Below, in pieces: positions 37,393-46,259 of a DNA stretch of 64,000 nt. The notes beneath the pieces were generated by a model, which was not told the DNA's origin, searched no databases, and saw nothing but the letters and a program-made list of their open reading frames with translations. The position numbers and the translations under genes were made by a program. The DNA is from CAMLFJ01 sp040902305. Its GTDB lineage: Bacteria; Methylomirabilota; Methylomirabilia; Rokubacteriales; CSP1-6. The stretch covers positions 1 to 64,000 of the forward strand of contig JBBDXN010000144.1 of assembly GCA_040902305.1 (NCBI GenBank), in the 5' to 3' direction. How positions within the stretch are numbered: position 1 is the stretch's first letter; each line of letters starts with the position of its first letter.

Positions 37393-38751
37393 GTGGCCAC
37401 GCTGACCGACCTGCTCACCTCCAAGATCCCTCCCCATAGCCTGGAGGCGGAGCGGGCCGTCCTGGGGGCGATCCTGCTGGAGCGGGAGAGCCTGCCCAAG
37501 GCCATCGAGCTGCTCAAGCCCGCCGACTTCTACAAGGAAGGGCACCGGAAGATCTTCGACGCCACCCTCGCGCTCTTCGAGCGCAACGAGCCGGTCGATC
37601 TCCTCACGGTGTCGGAGGAGCTCAAGCGGAGCGCCGCGCTGGAGGAGGTCGGCGGCGCCGCGGCCCTCGCGAGCCTGGTCGAGGAGGCGGCCACCGCCGC
37701 CCATCTCCTCTCCTACGGGGCCATCGTCCGGGAGAAGGCGCTGCTCCGCGATCTCATCCGCATCGCCACCGAGATCATCGGACAGAGCTACGAGGCGCGG
37801 GACGACGTGGACAAGCTGCTCGACGACGCCGAGCGGCTGATCTTCCAGGTCTCCGAGCGGCGGATGCAGGGCTCGGCCTTCCCGGTGCGGGCGATCCTGA
37901 AGGACACCTTCGAGCACATCGAGAAGCTCTACGATCGCAAGGAGCACATCACCGGGCTCGCCACCGGCTTCGACGACCTCGACCGCATGACGTCGGGCTT
38001 CCAGCCCAGCGACTTCATCATCATCGCGGGCCGGCCGTCGATGGGCAAGACCGCCTTCGCGCTGAACGTCGCCAAGTACGCGGGCGTGGAGGATCACAAG
38101 CGCGTGCTCGTCATGAGCCTCGAGATGTCCAAGGAGCAGCTCGTGCAGCGGCTCCTCTGCGCCGAGGCCAAGGTGGACTCGCACAAGGTGCGCACCGGCT
38201 ATCTCGACCCTCGCGATTGGACGCGGCTCACCAACGCGGCGGGGCGGCTGGCCGAGGCGCCGATCTACATCGACGACTCGCCCGCGCTCACGGTGCTGGA
38301 GGCGCGGGCGAAAGCGCGGCGCATGAAGGCCGAGCACGGGCTCGACCTGATCGTCATCGACTACCTGCAGCTGATGCGCGGCCGCCACCAGCAGGAGAAC
38401 CGCCAGCAGGAGATCTCGGAGATCTCCCGGTCGCTCAAGGCCCTGGCCAAGGAGCTGAACGTGCCGGTGGTGGCGCTGTCCCAGCTCTCCCGCGCGGTGG
38501 AGACGCGCGAGCGCAAGGAGCCCCAGCTCTCCGACCTGCGGGAGTCGGGCGCGCTCGAGCAGGACGCCGACGTGATCCTCTTCCTCTACCGGCCCGAGCG
38601 CTATGGGCTGCAGTCGGAGGACGGGGACCGGGTGGCCGACGTCATCATCGGCAAGCAGCGCAACGGGCCAACCGGCAAGATCCAGGTGACCTTCATCCCC
38701 GAGTACGCCTCCTTCGAGCGTCTGGCCAAGCGCGAGGCCCAGCCCTTCTAG
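37393..38751 (+). CDS. dnaB: Replicative DNA helicase DnaB
   Basis: 452 residues from the GTG at 37393. N-terminal domain (PPHSLEAERAVLGAILLERE), linker helix, then the RecA-like motor: Walker A GRPSMGKTAF, Walker B LDLIVIDYLQLM, and the C-terminal KQRNGPTGKI arginine-finger region. There is no intein. The hexameric helicase works with DnaG, also in this window. The DciA-like domain at 12 kb is its presumed loader. Confidence 0.97.
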   Translation: MATLTDLLTSKIPPHSLEAERAVLGAILLERESLPKAIELLKPADFYKEGHRKIFDATLALFERNEPVDLLTVSEELKRSAALEEVGGAAALASLVEEAATAAHLLSYGAIVREKALLRDLIRIATEIIGQSYEARDDVDKLLDDAERLIFQVSERRMQGSAFPVRAILKDTFEHIEKLYDRKEHITGLATGFDDLDRMTSGFQPSDFIIIAGRPSMGKTAFALNVAKYAGVEDHKRVLVMSLEMSKEQLVQRLLCAEAKVDSHKVRTGYLDPRDWTRLTNAAGRLAEAPIYIDDSPALTVLEARAKARRMKAEHGLDLIVIDYLQLMRGRHQQENRQQEISEISRSLKALAKELNVPVVALSQLSRAVETRERKEPQLSDLRESGALEQDADVILFLYRPERYGLQSEDGDRVADVIIGKQRNGPTGKIQVTFIPEYASFERLAKREAQPF

Positions 38752-38794
38752 GCCGGCCGCCTGGACCGTGACTCCAGGAGCTTGAGTCTCCAGG

Positions 38795-40147
38795 ATGACC
38801 AAGGTCGTGATCGTCGGGGCGGGCAAGGGCGGGCGCGCCCTGCTCGAGATGTTCAGCGGCGATCCCACCGTCACGATCATCGGGGTCGCCGACGTGAATC
38901 CCTGGGCACCCGGGCTCGAGCTGGCCCGCCGCCTCAACGTCACGGTCAGCACCGACCTGGGCGAGCTGATCGCGGATCCCCGGGTCGACCTCATCATCGA
39001 CGTGACCGGAAACGCGCAGGTGCAGGAGGCCATCCAGCGGCTCAAGCCGGCCGGCGCCGAGGTGATGGGGGGCGCGAGCGCCAAGTTCATGTGGGATCTC
39101 CTGGCCGAGCGGAAGCGAACCGAGGAGCTGGAAGACCGCTACTCGCTGATGCTCCGTGAGCTGCAGGCCAAGGCGGAGGGCGACTTCATCATCGGGCAGA
39201 ACCCGAAGATGCGCGAGCTGGCCGAGCAGATCATCCGGGTGGCCCAGACCCCCACCACCGTGCTCATTCGCGGGGAATCCGGGACCGGCAAGGAGCTGGT
39301 GGCGCGGGCCATCCACCGCTATTCGAACCTGCGCGACAAGCCGCTCGTCACCGTCAACTGCACCGCGCTCACGCCCACTCTGATGGAGTCGGAGCTGTTC
39401 GGGCACAAGCGCGGGGCGTTCACCGGCGCGGTGGCCGACAAGGCGGGCCTCTTCGAGAAGGCGGACGGCGCGACCATTTTCCTCGACGAGATCGGGGACA
39501 TGCCGCTCGAGATGCAGGGCAAGCTGCTGCGGGTGCTACAGGCGGGGGAGGTGAAGTCCGTCGGCGACGTCGTCACCCGCAAGGTGCGCGTGCGGGTGAT
39601 CGCGGCCACCAACCGCGACCTCGAGAAGGCCCTCGCCGGATCCGAGTTTCGGGAAGACCTCTTCTACCGGTTCAACGCCTTCACGGTGCTCCTTCCGCCG
39701 CTGCGCGAGCGCAGCGAGGACATCCCGGTCCTGGCCTACCACTTCCTGCGCAAGGCGGAGGCCAAGGTGAACAAGAAGATGGATCGGTTCTCCCAGGACG
39801 CCCTCGACCTGCTGAAGCGCTATGCGTGGCCGGGCAATCTGCGAGAGCTGGAGAACATCATCGAGCGGGCGGTGGTGCTGTCCTCGAGCCAGCAGGTCGA
39901 TGTTGCTCACCTGCCGCTCTATCTGCAGGAGTCGGGCCCGATCCGCGTCACCACCCAGGAAGGGTTCGTGCAGGCCAAGGCGCGGGTCGTGTCGATGTTC
40001 GAGAAGGAGGCCGTCGCTCGGTTCCTGTCGGAGGCCCGTGGCAATATCTCGGTCGCGGCTCAGAAGGCCGGAATCACCCGGAGAAACTTCCATCGCCTGC
40101 TCTCCAAGTACGCGGTCAACACGAAGAAATTCAAGAATGAGTCGTAG
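38795..40147 (+). CDS. Sigma-54-dependent activator with N-terminal Rossmann-like domain
   Basis: 450 residues. Residues 1-110 resemble an NAD(P)-binding Rossmann fold (VVIVGAGKGGRALLEMF, GVADVNPWAPGLELA, VDLIIDVTGNAQVQEAI) instead of a receiver or GAF domain. Residues 130-360 are the AAA+ core, with Walker A GESGTGKE (160-167), the sigma-54-contacting GAFTGA (207-212) and Walker B DGATIFLDEIGDMP. The C-terminus is a Fis-type HTH (SVAAQKAGITRRNFHRLLSK). A candidate palindromic UAS and a -24/-12 promoter lie directly downstream, so it probably controls the next two genes. Ligand unknown. Confidence 0.92.
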   Translation: MTKVVIVGAGKGGRALLEMFSGDPTVTIIGVADVNPWAPGLELARRLNVTVSTDLGELIADPRVDLIIDVTGNAQVQEAIQRLKPAGAEVMGGASAKFMWDLLAERKRTEELEDRYSLMLRELQAKAEGDFIIGQNPKMRELAEQIIRVAQTPTTVLIRGESGTGKELVARAIHRYSNLRDKPLVTVNCTALTPTLMESELFGHKRGAFTGAVADKAGLFEKADGATIFLDEIGDMPLEMQGKLLRVLQAGEVKSVGDVVTRKVRVRVIAATNRDLEKALAGSEFREDLFYRFNAFTVLLPPLRERSEDIPVLAYHFLRKAEAKVNKKMDRFSQDALDLLKRYAWPGNLRELENIIERAVVLSSSQQVDVAHLPLYLQESGPIRVTTQEGFVQAKARVVSMFEKEAVARFLSEARGNISVAAQKAGITRRNFHRLLSKYAVNTKKFKNES

Positions 40148-40250
40148 ATAACTCATTGGTGGGTCGGATTAGACTCACTGGTTTCTGTACGGTAACTATG
40201 TAGGTTAGAATGGATTATCTCCAAGTGCGAAAGAGAATCCGGCTCCAGAG

Positions 40251-40268
40251 TGAGACAACGGTGTCTCA
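40251..40268 (+). promoter_or_regulatory. Palindromic candidate UAS for the adjacent sigma-54 activator
   Basis: TGAGACAACGGTGTCTCA: perfect 7-bp arms with a 4-bp centre, extendable to 11-bp arms with one mismatch. It is centred about 98 bp upstream of the predicted sigma-54 start, the usual enhancer distance. Confidence 0.6.
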
Positions 40269-40331
40269 TTCTCGATGTCGTCCGAGTGCACATAGCTAGC
40301 TGAATCAGGTAGTTCCAGCCGTTCTATCCCC

Positions 40332-40346
40332 TGGAACGCTTCTTGT
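40332..40346 (+). promoter_or_regulatory. Sigma-54 (-24/-12) promoter
   Basis: TGGAACGCTTCTTGT matches the consensus TGGCACGNNNNTTGC at all but two fixed positions, with GG and GT spaced by ten bases. The predicted +1 is near 40358, followed by AAAGGAGGAGG and the ATG at 40384. Confidence 0.7.
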
Positions 40347-40383
40347 CTCTTTCGTGAGCATCGCTTGCTCAAAGGAGGAGGCC

Positions 40384-40587
40384 ATGGGGGCCCACTGCCG
40401 TTGCGGAACCGCCGTCGAGTTTTCCTTCAACCACCTGGGCTGTATCGCCTGCGGGGCCGCTTGCTGCCCCGCCTGCTCCTACCAGCTCGAGTCCACCAAC
40501 TATTGCCCGGCCTGCGCGGAGGCGCTGCTGGACCTGCCGTGGGCGAGGCTCGTCAGCTCCGTGCAGACCGCACCGGGCCTGGCCTGA
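40384..40587 (+). CDS. Cys-rich zinc-ribbon-like mini-protein
   Basis: 67 residues from the ATG at 40384, with AAAGGAGGAGG just upstream. Nine Cys occur in the first 44 residues (5, 7, 20, 23, 27, 28, 31, 41, 44), as CRC, CIAC, CCPAC and CPAC pairs. This suggests one or two zinc sites or a redox metal cluster. There is no signal peptide. I do not recognise the family. It is the first gene after the sigma-54 promoter and is followed 34 bp later by the isocitrate-lyase-family gene, so the two are probably co-regulated. Confidence 0.8.
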   Translation: MGAHCRCGTAVEFSFNHLGCIACGAACCPACSYQLESTNYCPACAEALLDLPWARLVSSVQTAPGLA

Positions 40588-40621
40588 GCTGAACGAACCT
40601 CGATTTACAAGGAGGGTGAAC

Positions 40622-41593
40622 ATGGAATCCAAGGGAGCGACGTTCCGCCGGCTTCTCCGGGACGAGCCCTATCTCTTCACCGGCGGCATCTACTCGCCGC
40701 TCGACGCCCAGATCGCGGAGCAGGCCGGGATGAAGTCCATCTACCTGAGCGGCTACTCGCTGGCCATGCTCAACGGCTGGCCCGACATGGGCTTTCTCAC
40801 GATGACCGAGGTGACCAAGGCCGCCTCCATGGTGGCCAGCGCGGTCGACGTCCCGATCATCGCCGACGCCGACGATGGCTACGGCAACGCCCTCTCGACC
40901 ATGCGCACGGTGCAGGAGTTCGTGAAGACCGGGGTGGCGGGTATCCATCTCGAGGATCAGCGCTTCCCGAAGCGCTGCGGCCACATCGCGGGGAAGACGA
41001 TCGTGTCGCGGGAGGAGGCACTCGGCAAGTACCGGTCCGCCCTCGTGGAGCGCGACCGGCTGGACCGCGACTTCGTGGTCATCGCCCGCACCGACGCCTA
41101 CGGCGCGGTGGGCGGGAGCATGGAGGAGGCGATCTGGCGCGGCCGGGCCTACGGCGACGCGGGGGTGGATCTCGTGTGGGCCGAGCTGTCGAATGCCGAC
41201 CGCGGGCCCGCCATCGAGTTCGCGCGCGCCATGAAGGAGACCCACCCGCATCTGCCGCTCGCCTTCAACTACTCCTCGTCGTTCCGCTGGCACCAGGACG
41301 CCAACCCGCTCACCTTCCGCGAGCTGGGCGAGCTCGGTTACCGCTTCATCTTCATCACGCTCTTCGGGGCCCACGCCGCGATGCACTCGGTGTGGAACTT
41401 CATGCAGGAGCTGGTGAAGAACGAGGAGCAGGCCCAGTGGACGCTCGAGCGCCTGAAGGCGGGGCATCCCACCGAGAGCCATCACGTGATGGCGCGGGTC
41501 TCGCACTTTCAGGAGCTGGAGCGCCGGTACATTCCGGGCACCGAGAAGCGCCTGCAGGGCTCCGCGGGGTTCGGGGAGGACAAGGAGCACTGA
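40622..41593 (+). CDS. Isocitrate lyase/PEP mutase superfamily enzyme
   Basis: 323 residues from the ATG at 40622 (AAGGAGGGTGAAC before it). TIM-barrel lyase with metal site DADDGYG (82-88), the catalytic KRCGH loop (117-121), and NYSSSFRWHQDANPL plus YRFIFITLFGAHA, which recall true isocitrate lyases. It is much shorter than AceA of about 430 residues. It could be a compact isocitrate lyase, a methylisocitrate lyase or an oxaloacetate-acting relative. If isocitrate lyase, it would feed a glyoxylate shunt under sigma-54 control. Confidence 0.85.
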   Translation: MESKGATFRRLLRDEPYLFTGGIYSPLDAQIAEQAGMKSIYLSGYSLAMLNGWPDMGFLTMTEVTKAASMVASAVDVPIIADADDGYGNALSTMRTVQEFVKTGVAGIHLEDQRFPKRCGHIAGKTIVSREEALGKYRSALVERDRLDRDFVVIARTDAYGAVGGSMEEAIWRGRAYGDAGVDLVWAELSNADRGPAIEFARAMKETHPHLPLAFNYSSSFRWHQDANPLTFRELGELGYRFIFITLFGAHAAMHSVWNFMQELVKNEEQAQWTLERLKAGHPTESHHVMARVSHFQELERRYIPGTEKRLQGSAGFGEDKEH

Positions 41594-41646
41594 GACCTCA
41601 ACCGCGGCGACCGGGGCCCCCGCCGAGTCCCGGCCGCCGCAGGAGA

Positions 41647-42264
41647 TCAGGTCCCTTCGCGTCGGCGCACCGCCTGGGCGATGCGCACCGCGACCAGCGC
41701 GAGGACGCCGACCAGCACCACGACCAGCACGATCCGCTCGACCTCGCCGACCGCGTAGCGCAGGCGCTCCACGTAAGCTCCGAAGCCGTAGCCCACCGCG
41801 TAGCCGGCGCCGACCATCACCGGCACGTAGACCAGCGCGCCCGCCACGTTGGCGACGAGGAACGACGAGAGGCGCATCCCGAGCGCCCCCGCGAGCGGGC
41901 CCGCGGTGAATCGGACGCCGGGAACGAACCGGGCCACGAAGACCGCCACCGGTCCGCGCCGGCGCACGAACGCCTTCATGGTCTCGAGCCGCTCGGGGTG
42001 CCCGAGCACCCAGCGGGCGTAGCGCGGCAGCGCGGTCTGGCCGTAGCGCCGTCCGAGCCAGTAGCCGATATTGTCGCCGACGACCGCGCTGACGATGCCG
42101 ACCGCCAGCACGAAGGAGAGACGGAGCTTGCCGCGCCAGACCAGGTAGCCGGCCAGGGCGAGGATGGTCTCCTCCGGCACGGGAAGGCCCACGTTGCCGA
42201 GCACCACCACCACGAAGATGGCGGCGTAGCCCCAGTGACCGACGAACTCTTGCAGGTCGCTCAC
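41647..42264 (-). CDS. DedA/SNARE-associated family membrane protein
   Basis: 205 residues from the GTG at 42264. The DedA hallmarks are present: GNVGLPVPEETILALAGYLV, GDNIGYWLGRRYG and VARFVPGVRFTAGPLAGALG (re-entrant loops with acidic and Arg residues). DedA proteins are membrane homeostasis factors, some acting as undecaprenyl-phosphate flippases. It converges with the isocitrate-lyase-family gene. Confidence 0.93.
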   Translation of the reverse strand: MSDLQEFVGHWGYAAIFVVVVLGNVGLPVPEETILALAGYLVWRGKLRLSFVLAVGIVSAVVGDNIGYWLGRRYGQTALPRYARWVLGHPERLETMKAFVRRRGPVAVFVARFVPGVRFTAGPLAGALGMRLSSFLVANVAGALVYVPVMVGAGYAVGYGFGAYVERLRYAVGEVERIVLVVVLVGVLALVAVRIAQAVRRREGT

Positions 42265-42416
42265 GAAGCCTCGAAGACGTAGCGGATGCGCTGGACGAGC
42301 ATGGTCCGGAAGTTCATGAACGGGCCGCTCTCGCCTTCAGCATCGCACTCGTTCCGACGGATCGAGGCCGAATTTGATACGGCGGGACGGCCGCTCCCCC
42401 GGGGTGACGCGAATGC

Positions 42417-42446
42417 TTGACACCCAGGCGCCCCCGCCTCTAGCGT
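42417..42446 (+). promoter_or_regulatory. Promoter of the KimA-like pair
   Basis: TTGACA (42417-42422), an 18-bp spacer, TAGCGT (42441-42446). The predicted leader is about 16 nt, with GAGAAGCTCGAG before the ATG. Confidence 0.55.
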
Positions 42447-42468
42447 AGGTGGCTCAGAGAAGCTCGAG

Positions 42469-44286
42469 ATGAATATCAGCGCCGTCAAGAAGCTGTTCGT
42501 GGGATCACCGCTCGCAACGGCGCAGGCCCGACACGAGCGGCTCTCGAAGACGTCCGCGCTCGCGGTGTTCTCCTCCGACGCGCTCTCCTCGGTGGCCTAC
42601 GCGAGCGAGGAGATCCTGCTCGTCCTGGTGCTGGCGGGCGCCGCCGCGCTCGCCTATTCGATCCCCATCGGCATCGCGATCGTGATCCTCATCGCGGTGG
42701 TGGTGAGCTCGTACCGGCAGACCATCCTGGCCTATCCCCAGGGCGGCGGCGCCTACATCGTCACCAAGGACAACCTGGGCACGCTGGCCGGGCTCGTCTC
42801 GGCGGGGGCGCTGCTCATCGACTACGTGCTGACGGTGGCGGTGAGCGTCGCGGCGGGCGTGGCCGCCATCACCTCCGCCTTTCCCGCGCTGTACGACTAC
42901 CGCATCCCGCTCGGCGTGCTGTTCGTCGCGGGCATCGCCACCATGAACCTGCGCGGCCTGCGGGAGTCGAGCAATCTGTTCGCGGTGCCCACGTACCTCT
43001 TCGTGGTGAGCTTCGCGGGCATGCTCGCCTACGGGTTCTTCCGCTGGGCCGCCGGGTGGGAGACCCCGCCGCCCCCCGCCGCCACCGTCGCCATGACCCA
43101 GGACCTGACCGTCTTCCTCGTGCTCCGCGCGTTCTCCTCCGGCTGCACCGCGCTGACCGGGGTCGAGGCGGTGTCCGACGGCGTGCCCGCCTTCCGGAGT
43201 CCGGAGGCGCACAACGCGCGGGTGGTCCTCGCCTGGCTCGGGGTCATCCTGATCGCGCTGTTCATGGGCGTCACGTTCCTGGCCCATCACTTCCACGTGA
43301 TGCCGCGCGCGGAGGAGACGGTGGTCTCGCAGCTCGCCCGCCTCATCTTCGGCGGCGGGCTGCTCTACTACGAGATCCAGGTCGTCACCATGCTCATCCT
43401 CGTCTTCGCGGCCAACACCGCCTTCGCGGATTTCCCGCGGCTGGCCTACTTCCTGGCCCGCGACGGCTTCATTCCTCGCCAGTTCGCCACCCGGGGTGAC
43501 CGCCTCGTGTTCTCCAACGGGATCCTGATCCTGGGCGGCCTCGCCGCGCTGCTCATCGTGCTCTTCGGGGGCGCCACCCACGCCTTGATCCCTCTCTACG
43601 CGGTGGGTGTCTTCCTCTCCTTCACGCTCTCGCAGGCCAGCATGGTGCGGCGCTGGCTCTCACGGCGAGAGCCGGGCTGGCGCTGGCGCTGGGTCCTCAA
43701 CGCGGCGGGCGCCGCCACCACCGGCCTCGTGATGCTGGTGATCGCGGTCACCAAGTTCAGTCACGGGGCCTGGATGGTCGTGCTGCTGATCCCCCTGCTC
43801 GTGATGCTCTTCCTGATGATCCATCGCCACTACGCCGACGTGGCCGGCCAGCTCTCGCTCGATGCCTACGGCGGCCCGCCTCCCATCGATCACACGGTGC
43901 TGGTGCTGGTGGGCGATCTTCACCGCGGCGTCGCGGCCGCGCTTCGCTACGCGCAGAGCCTGTCCGCCTCCGTGAAGGCGGTCTACGTGGAGCTGGATCC
44001 GGAGCGGACGCAGAAGCTCGAGGAGAAGTGGGGCAGGTGGGGGCTCGGCATTCCCCTGGTGGTGCTGAGCTCGCCGTACCGCTCGCTGCTCACCCCGTTC
44101 CTCGACTACGTCGACCACCTGCTGGCCCTCGGCGAGCGCCAGGTGGTCACGATCGTGATCCCCGAGTTCGTGCCGGCCCGCTGGTGGCAGCATCTCCTGC
44201 ACAACCAGACCGCCCTGCTCATCAAGGGGGCGCTGCTGTTCCGCAAGGGCGTCGTGGTCGTGGACGTCCCCTTCCATCTTCGATGA
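42469..44286 (+). CDS. APC-superfamily transporter, KimA-like (first copy)
   Basis: 605 residues: about 12 TM helices then a cytoplasmic domain of roughly 150 residues (HTVLVLVGDLHRGVAAALRY, VTIVIPEFVPARWWQHLLHN, and QTALLIKGALLFR). This architecture matches the KimA/YdaO group, high-affinity K+/H+ symporters. TM1 has FSSDALSSVAYASEEILLVL, typical of the family. The gene ends in an ATGA overlap with its paralogue. K+ as substrate is inferred from family. Confidence 0.88.
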   Translation: MNISAVKKLFVGSPLATAQARHERLSKTSALAVFSSDALSSVAYASEEILLVLVLAGAAALAYSIPIGIAIVILIAVVVSSYRQTILAYPQGGGAYIVTKDNLGTLAGLVSAGALLIDYVLTVAVSVAAGVAAITSAFPALYDYRIPLGVLFVAGIATMNLRGLRESSNLFAVPTYLFVVSFAGMLAYGFFRWAAGWETPPPPAATVAMTQDLTVFLVLRAFSSGCTALTGVEAVSDGVPAFRSPEAHNARVVLAWLGVILIALFMGVTFLAHHFHVMPRAEETVVSQLARLIFGGGLLYYEIQVVTMLILVFAANTAFADFPRLAYFLARDGFIPRQFATRGDRLVFSNGILILGGLAALLIVLFGGATHALIPLYAVGVFLSFTLSQASMVRRWLSRREPGWRWRWVLNAAGAATTGLVMLVIAVTKFSHGAWMVVLLIPLLVMLFLMIHRHYADVAGQLSLDAYGGPPPIDHTVLVLVGDLHRGVAAALRYAQSLSASVKAVYVELDPERTQKLEEKWGRWGLGIPLVVLSSPYRSLLTPFLDYVDHLLALGERQVVTIVIPEFVPARWWQHLLHNQTALLIKGALLFRKGVVVVDVPFHLR

Positions 44287-46106
44287 AGCTCTCCAAGCTC
44301 AAACGATGGTTCGTGGGCACGCCGATCGCGACGGCCCAGGCTCACCACGAGCGGCTCGGCCCGGTCACCGGTCTCGCCGTCTTCGCCTCCGACAACCTCT
44401 CCTCGGTCGCCTACGCGACCGAGGAGATCTTGCGGGTGCTCCTCCTCGCCGGGGTGGGGGCCCTCGCGTTCTCCACCCCCATCGGCCTTTGCATCGCCGC
44501 GGTCATCTGCATCGTGATCCTCTCGTATCGCCAGAACATCGCGGAGTACCCGCTGGGAGCCAGCGACTACATCGTGTCCAAGGACAACCTGGGGGTGTTC
44601 CCGGGTCTCACCGCGGGCGCCGCGCTGCTCATCGACTACACGCTCACGGTGGCGGTGAGCGTGTCCGCGGGCGTGGCCGCGCTGACCTCCGCGTTTCCCC
44701 TCCTGTACCCGCACCGGGTCGTGCTCGGTATCGGGCTGGTCGTGCTGGTCGCGGTGGCCAACCTGCGCGGCCTCCGGGAGTCCGGGCGGATGTTCGCGGT
44801 CTGGAGCTACCTGTTCATCGGCGGCTACTTCCTGTTGATGCTGTACGGTTTCGCGGGCTTCGCCATCTGGGGCCCGCCGTCCGTCGAGAGCGCGGCGCCG
44901 CCCCCGCCGCCCCTGACCGAGATCGGCGTGTTCTTGCTCCTGCGCGCCTTCGCCTCCGGCGCGGTCGCCCTCACCGGGATCGAGGCGGTCTCGGACGGCA
45001 CCCCCGCCTTCAAGCCCCCGCAGGTTCGCAACGCCCAGACCGTGCTCGTCGTCCTCGGGCTGATCATGGTCACCCTGTTCCTGGGCATCACGATGCTGGC
45101 CGCCGGCCATCAGATCGTGCCGCGCGACGAGGAGACCGTGGTCTCGCAGCTCGCCCGCCAGGTGTTCGGAGGCGGCCTCCTCTACTACTTCATCCAGGGC
45201 GTCTCGATGGTCATCCTGGTGCTGGCCGCCAACACCGCGTTCGCCGACTTCCCGCGGCTGGCCTCCTTCATGGCGCGCGACGCGTATCTGCCCCGCCAGT
45301 TCGCCAGCCGGGGCGACCGGCTCGTCTTCTCCAACGGGGTCATCATCCTCGGAGTCGCCGCCTCCGCGCTGATCGCGCTGTTCGACGGGAGCACGCACTC
45401 CCTGATCCCGCTCTACGCCCTCGGCGTGTTCACGTCGTTCACCCTGTCGCAGGTCGGCATGGTGCGCCGCTGGTTCACGCGGCGGCCCGCGGGATGGCGG
45501 CCGAAGGCGGTCATCAGCGGCCTCGGCGCGGCCACCACCGGGCTGGTGATGGTGGTCACCGCGCTCGCCAAGTTCGCGGACGGGGCGTGGATCGTGGTCG
45601 TGGTCGGCGGCGCCCTGATCGTGGGCTTCGTGAGCATCAACCGCCACTACCGTGAGGTGGCGGGGCAGCTCTCCCTGGAGGATTTCGCGGGGCCGCCCCC
45701 GATGCAGCACACCGTGCTGGTCCTGGTCGGCGACCTGCACAAGGGGGTCGTGCAGGCGCTGCAGTACGCCCGGACCCTCTCGCCCTCGGCCAAGGCGGTG
45801 TACGTGGAGATGGATCCGGAGAAGACCCGACGGCTCGAGGAGAAGTGGGGCAAGTGGGGCTTCGGCGTGCCGCTGGTGGTGCTGACATCACCCTATCGGC
45901 TGCTGCTGACCCCGCTGCTCGAGTACGTGGACCACCTCCTGGCCCTCGGCGAGAACCACATGGTGACCATCGTCATCCCCGAGTTCATCCCGGCCAAATG
46001 GTGGCAGCAGCTCCTTCACAACCAGACCGCGCTGCTCATCAAGGGCGCGCTGCTCTTCCGGCGGAACGTGGTTGTGACGGATGTGCCGTACCACCTGAGG
46101 CGGTAG
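44283..46106 (+). CDS. APC-superfamily transporter, KimA-like (second copy)
   Basis: 607 residues and clearly paralogous to the preceding gene along the whole length (SDNLSSVAYATEEILRVLLL, YIVSKDNLGVFPGLTAGAAL, a C-terminal cytoplasmic domain ending VVVTDVPYHLRR). ATGA coupling suggests the two are made in similar amounts and may form a heterodimer, since KimA is a dimer. Differences such as AEYPLGASDY in place of LAYPQGGGAY near TM3 could alter substrate or affinity. Confidence 0.88.
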   Translation: MKLSKLKRWFVGTPIATAQAHHERLGPVTGLAVFASDNLSSVAYATEEILRVLLLAGVGALAFSTPIGLCIAAVICIVILSYRQNIAEYPLGASDYIVSKDNLGVFPGLTAGAALLIDYTLTVAVSVSAGVAALTSAFPLLYPHRVVLGIGLVVLVAVANLRGLRESGRMFAVWSYLFIGGYFLLMLYGFAGFAIWGPPSVESAAPPPPPLTEIGVFLLLRAFASGAVALTGIEAVSDGTPAFKPPQVRNAQTVLVVLGLIMVTLFLGITMLAAGHQIVPRDEETVVSQLARQVFGGGLLYYFIQGVSMVILVLAANTAFADFPRLASFMARDAYLPRQFASRGDRLVFSNGVIILGVAASALIALFDGSTHSLIPLYALGVFTSFTLSQVGMVRRWFTRRPAGWRPKAVISGLGAATTGLVMVVTALAKFADGAWIVVVVGGALIVGFVSINRHYREVAGQLSLEDFAGPPPMQHTVLVLVGDLHKGVVQALQYARTLSPSAKAVYVEMDPEKTRRLEEKWGKWGFGVPLVVLTSPYRLLLTPLLEYVDHLLALGENHMVTIVIPEFIPAKWWQQLLHNQTALLIKGALLFRRNVVVTDVPYHLRR

Positions 46107-46147
46107 GGCGGACAGACGGGCGCCTTCAGCTGCCAGGGCCCAGGAGT

Positions 46148-46208
46148 GTCCGCGGATTGGGGGAGTGCGGGGGCCATTTCTGGGCCCCCGCAGATGAAAG
46201 AGCCTGAA
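46148..46208 (+). repeat. Dispersed hairpin repeat, copy B
   Basis: The core GGGGGAGTGCGGGGGCC-ATTTCT-GGGCCCCCGCA, flanked by GTCCGCGG and AAAGAGCCTGAA, matches copies A (8192-8250, inverted) and C (52789-52848). It lies 42 bp after the second KimA-like gene and before the GNAT gene. Confidence 0.88.
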
Positions 46209-46221
46209 GAAGTAGACGGGC

Positions 46222-46249
46222 TTGCCCACGGCGGCAAGGCGAGTATTCT
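46222..46249 (+). promoter_or_regulatory. Promoter of the GNAT gene, near-leaderless
   Basis: TTGCCC (46222-46227), a 16-bp spacer, TATTCT (46244-46249). The predicted +1 is about 4 nt before the ATG at 46260, and no Shine-Dalgarno is visible. Confidence 0.45.
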
Positions 46250-46259
46250 TGGGGCCCAC

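Noticed and set aside
41594..41646. GC-rich hairpin between the lyase and DedA genes as a terminator
   Set aside because: A stem can be drawn, but there is no T-tract on either strand, so it is not called.
42261..42488. Small minus-strand frame overlapping the DedA start
   Set aside because: It runs through the promoter of the KimA-like genes, has no Shine-Dalgarno and no family resemblance; the short MNFRTMLVQ end is not convincing.
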